A stretch of 5,199 nucleotides of DNA from assembly GCA_006226265.1 (NCBI GenBank), contig SBHH01000128.1, forward strand, positions 1 through 5,199, given 5' to 3'. The notes under the pieces are model-generated. The model saw only the letters and a program-made list of their open reading frames with translations, was not told the origin of the DNA and searched no databases. This DNA is from Alphaproteobacteria bacterium. GTDB taxonomy: Bacteria > Pseudomonadota > Alphaproteobacteria > Sneathiellales > Sneathiellaceae. Every line of letters begins with the position of its first letter. Positions within the stretch are counted from its first letter, which is position 1. The position numbers and the translations under genes are program-made. Below, one piece after another: positions 5,186-5,199 of the stretch.

Positions 5186-5199
5186 CCTAAAATTTTAGG
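5186..5199. repeat. Perfect 14-bp palindrome at the window edge
   Basis: CCTAAAATTTTAGG is fully self-complementary and sits about 180 bp upstream of the VPLPA-CTERM start, in AT-rich intergenic DNA. It may be a regulator site for this gene or for a gene beyond the right edge. The window ends at its last base, so any extension of the symmetry cannot be seen. Confidence 0.4.

Overview
The window reads as a stretch of alphaproteobacterial chromosome. The GC content is moderately high, gene packing is compact, and there is a VPLPA-type exosortase sorting tail, which is typical of Alphaproteobacteria. There is also a Fur-family box resembling the Irr iron-control element known from that class. 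I cannot name a genus. No RNA gene, insertion sequence, CRISPR array or sign of recent transfer is visible; this is core-like sequence with one poorly characterised redox operon.

Region 1 (about 1-2606, + strand) holds three co-oriented genes: a stand-alone rubrerythrin, a GlpC/HdrD-like iron-sulfur protein with two [4Fe-4S] motifs and two CCG domains, and a DUF3501 protein. A near-consensus sigma70-type promoter (TTGACA, 17 bp, TATATT) precedes rubrerythrin. A 15-bp Fur/PerR/Irr-like dyad lies just upstream of its -35. A terminator-like hairpin after rubrerythrin probably lets only part of the transcription reach the other two genes, whose coding regions are 10 bp apart. I infer a peroxide- or iron-responsive redox module in which the Fe-S protein could pass electrons to the rubrerythrin, which has no rubredoxin domain. 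DUF3501 has no known function, so this module is the best candidate here for an undescribed system.

Region 2 (2619-4320) begins with a minus-strand gene for an exported protein with two SH3-like repeats. It converges on the DUF3501 gene with only 12 bp between the stop codons. Divergent from it, across about 184 bp, is a D-2-hydroxyacid dehydrogenase of the glyoxylate/hydroxypyruvate reductase type, which ends in a strong intrinsic terminator.

Region 3 (4341-5199, minus strand) is a single gene for a secreted, exosortase-sorted surface protein with a VPLPA-CTERM tail. It has its own terminator, with a UUCG tetraloop, back to back with that of the dehydrogenase. Its upstream 190 bp hold several palindromes and alternative hairpins, but no clear promoter. 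The exosortase itself is not in the window.
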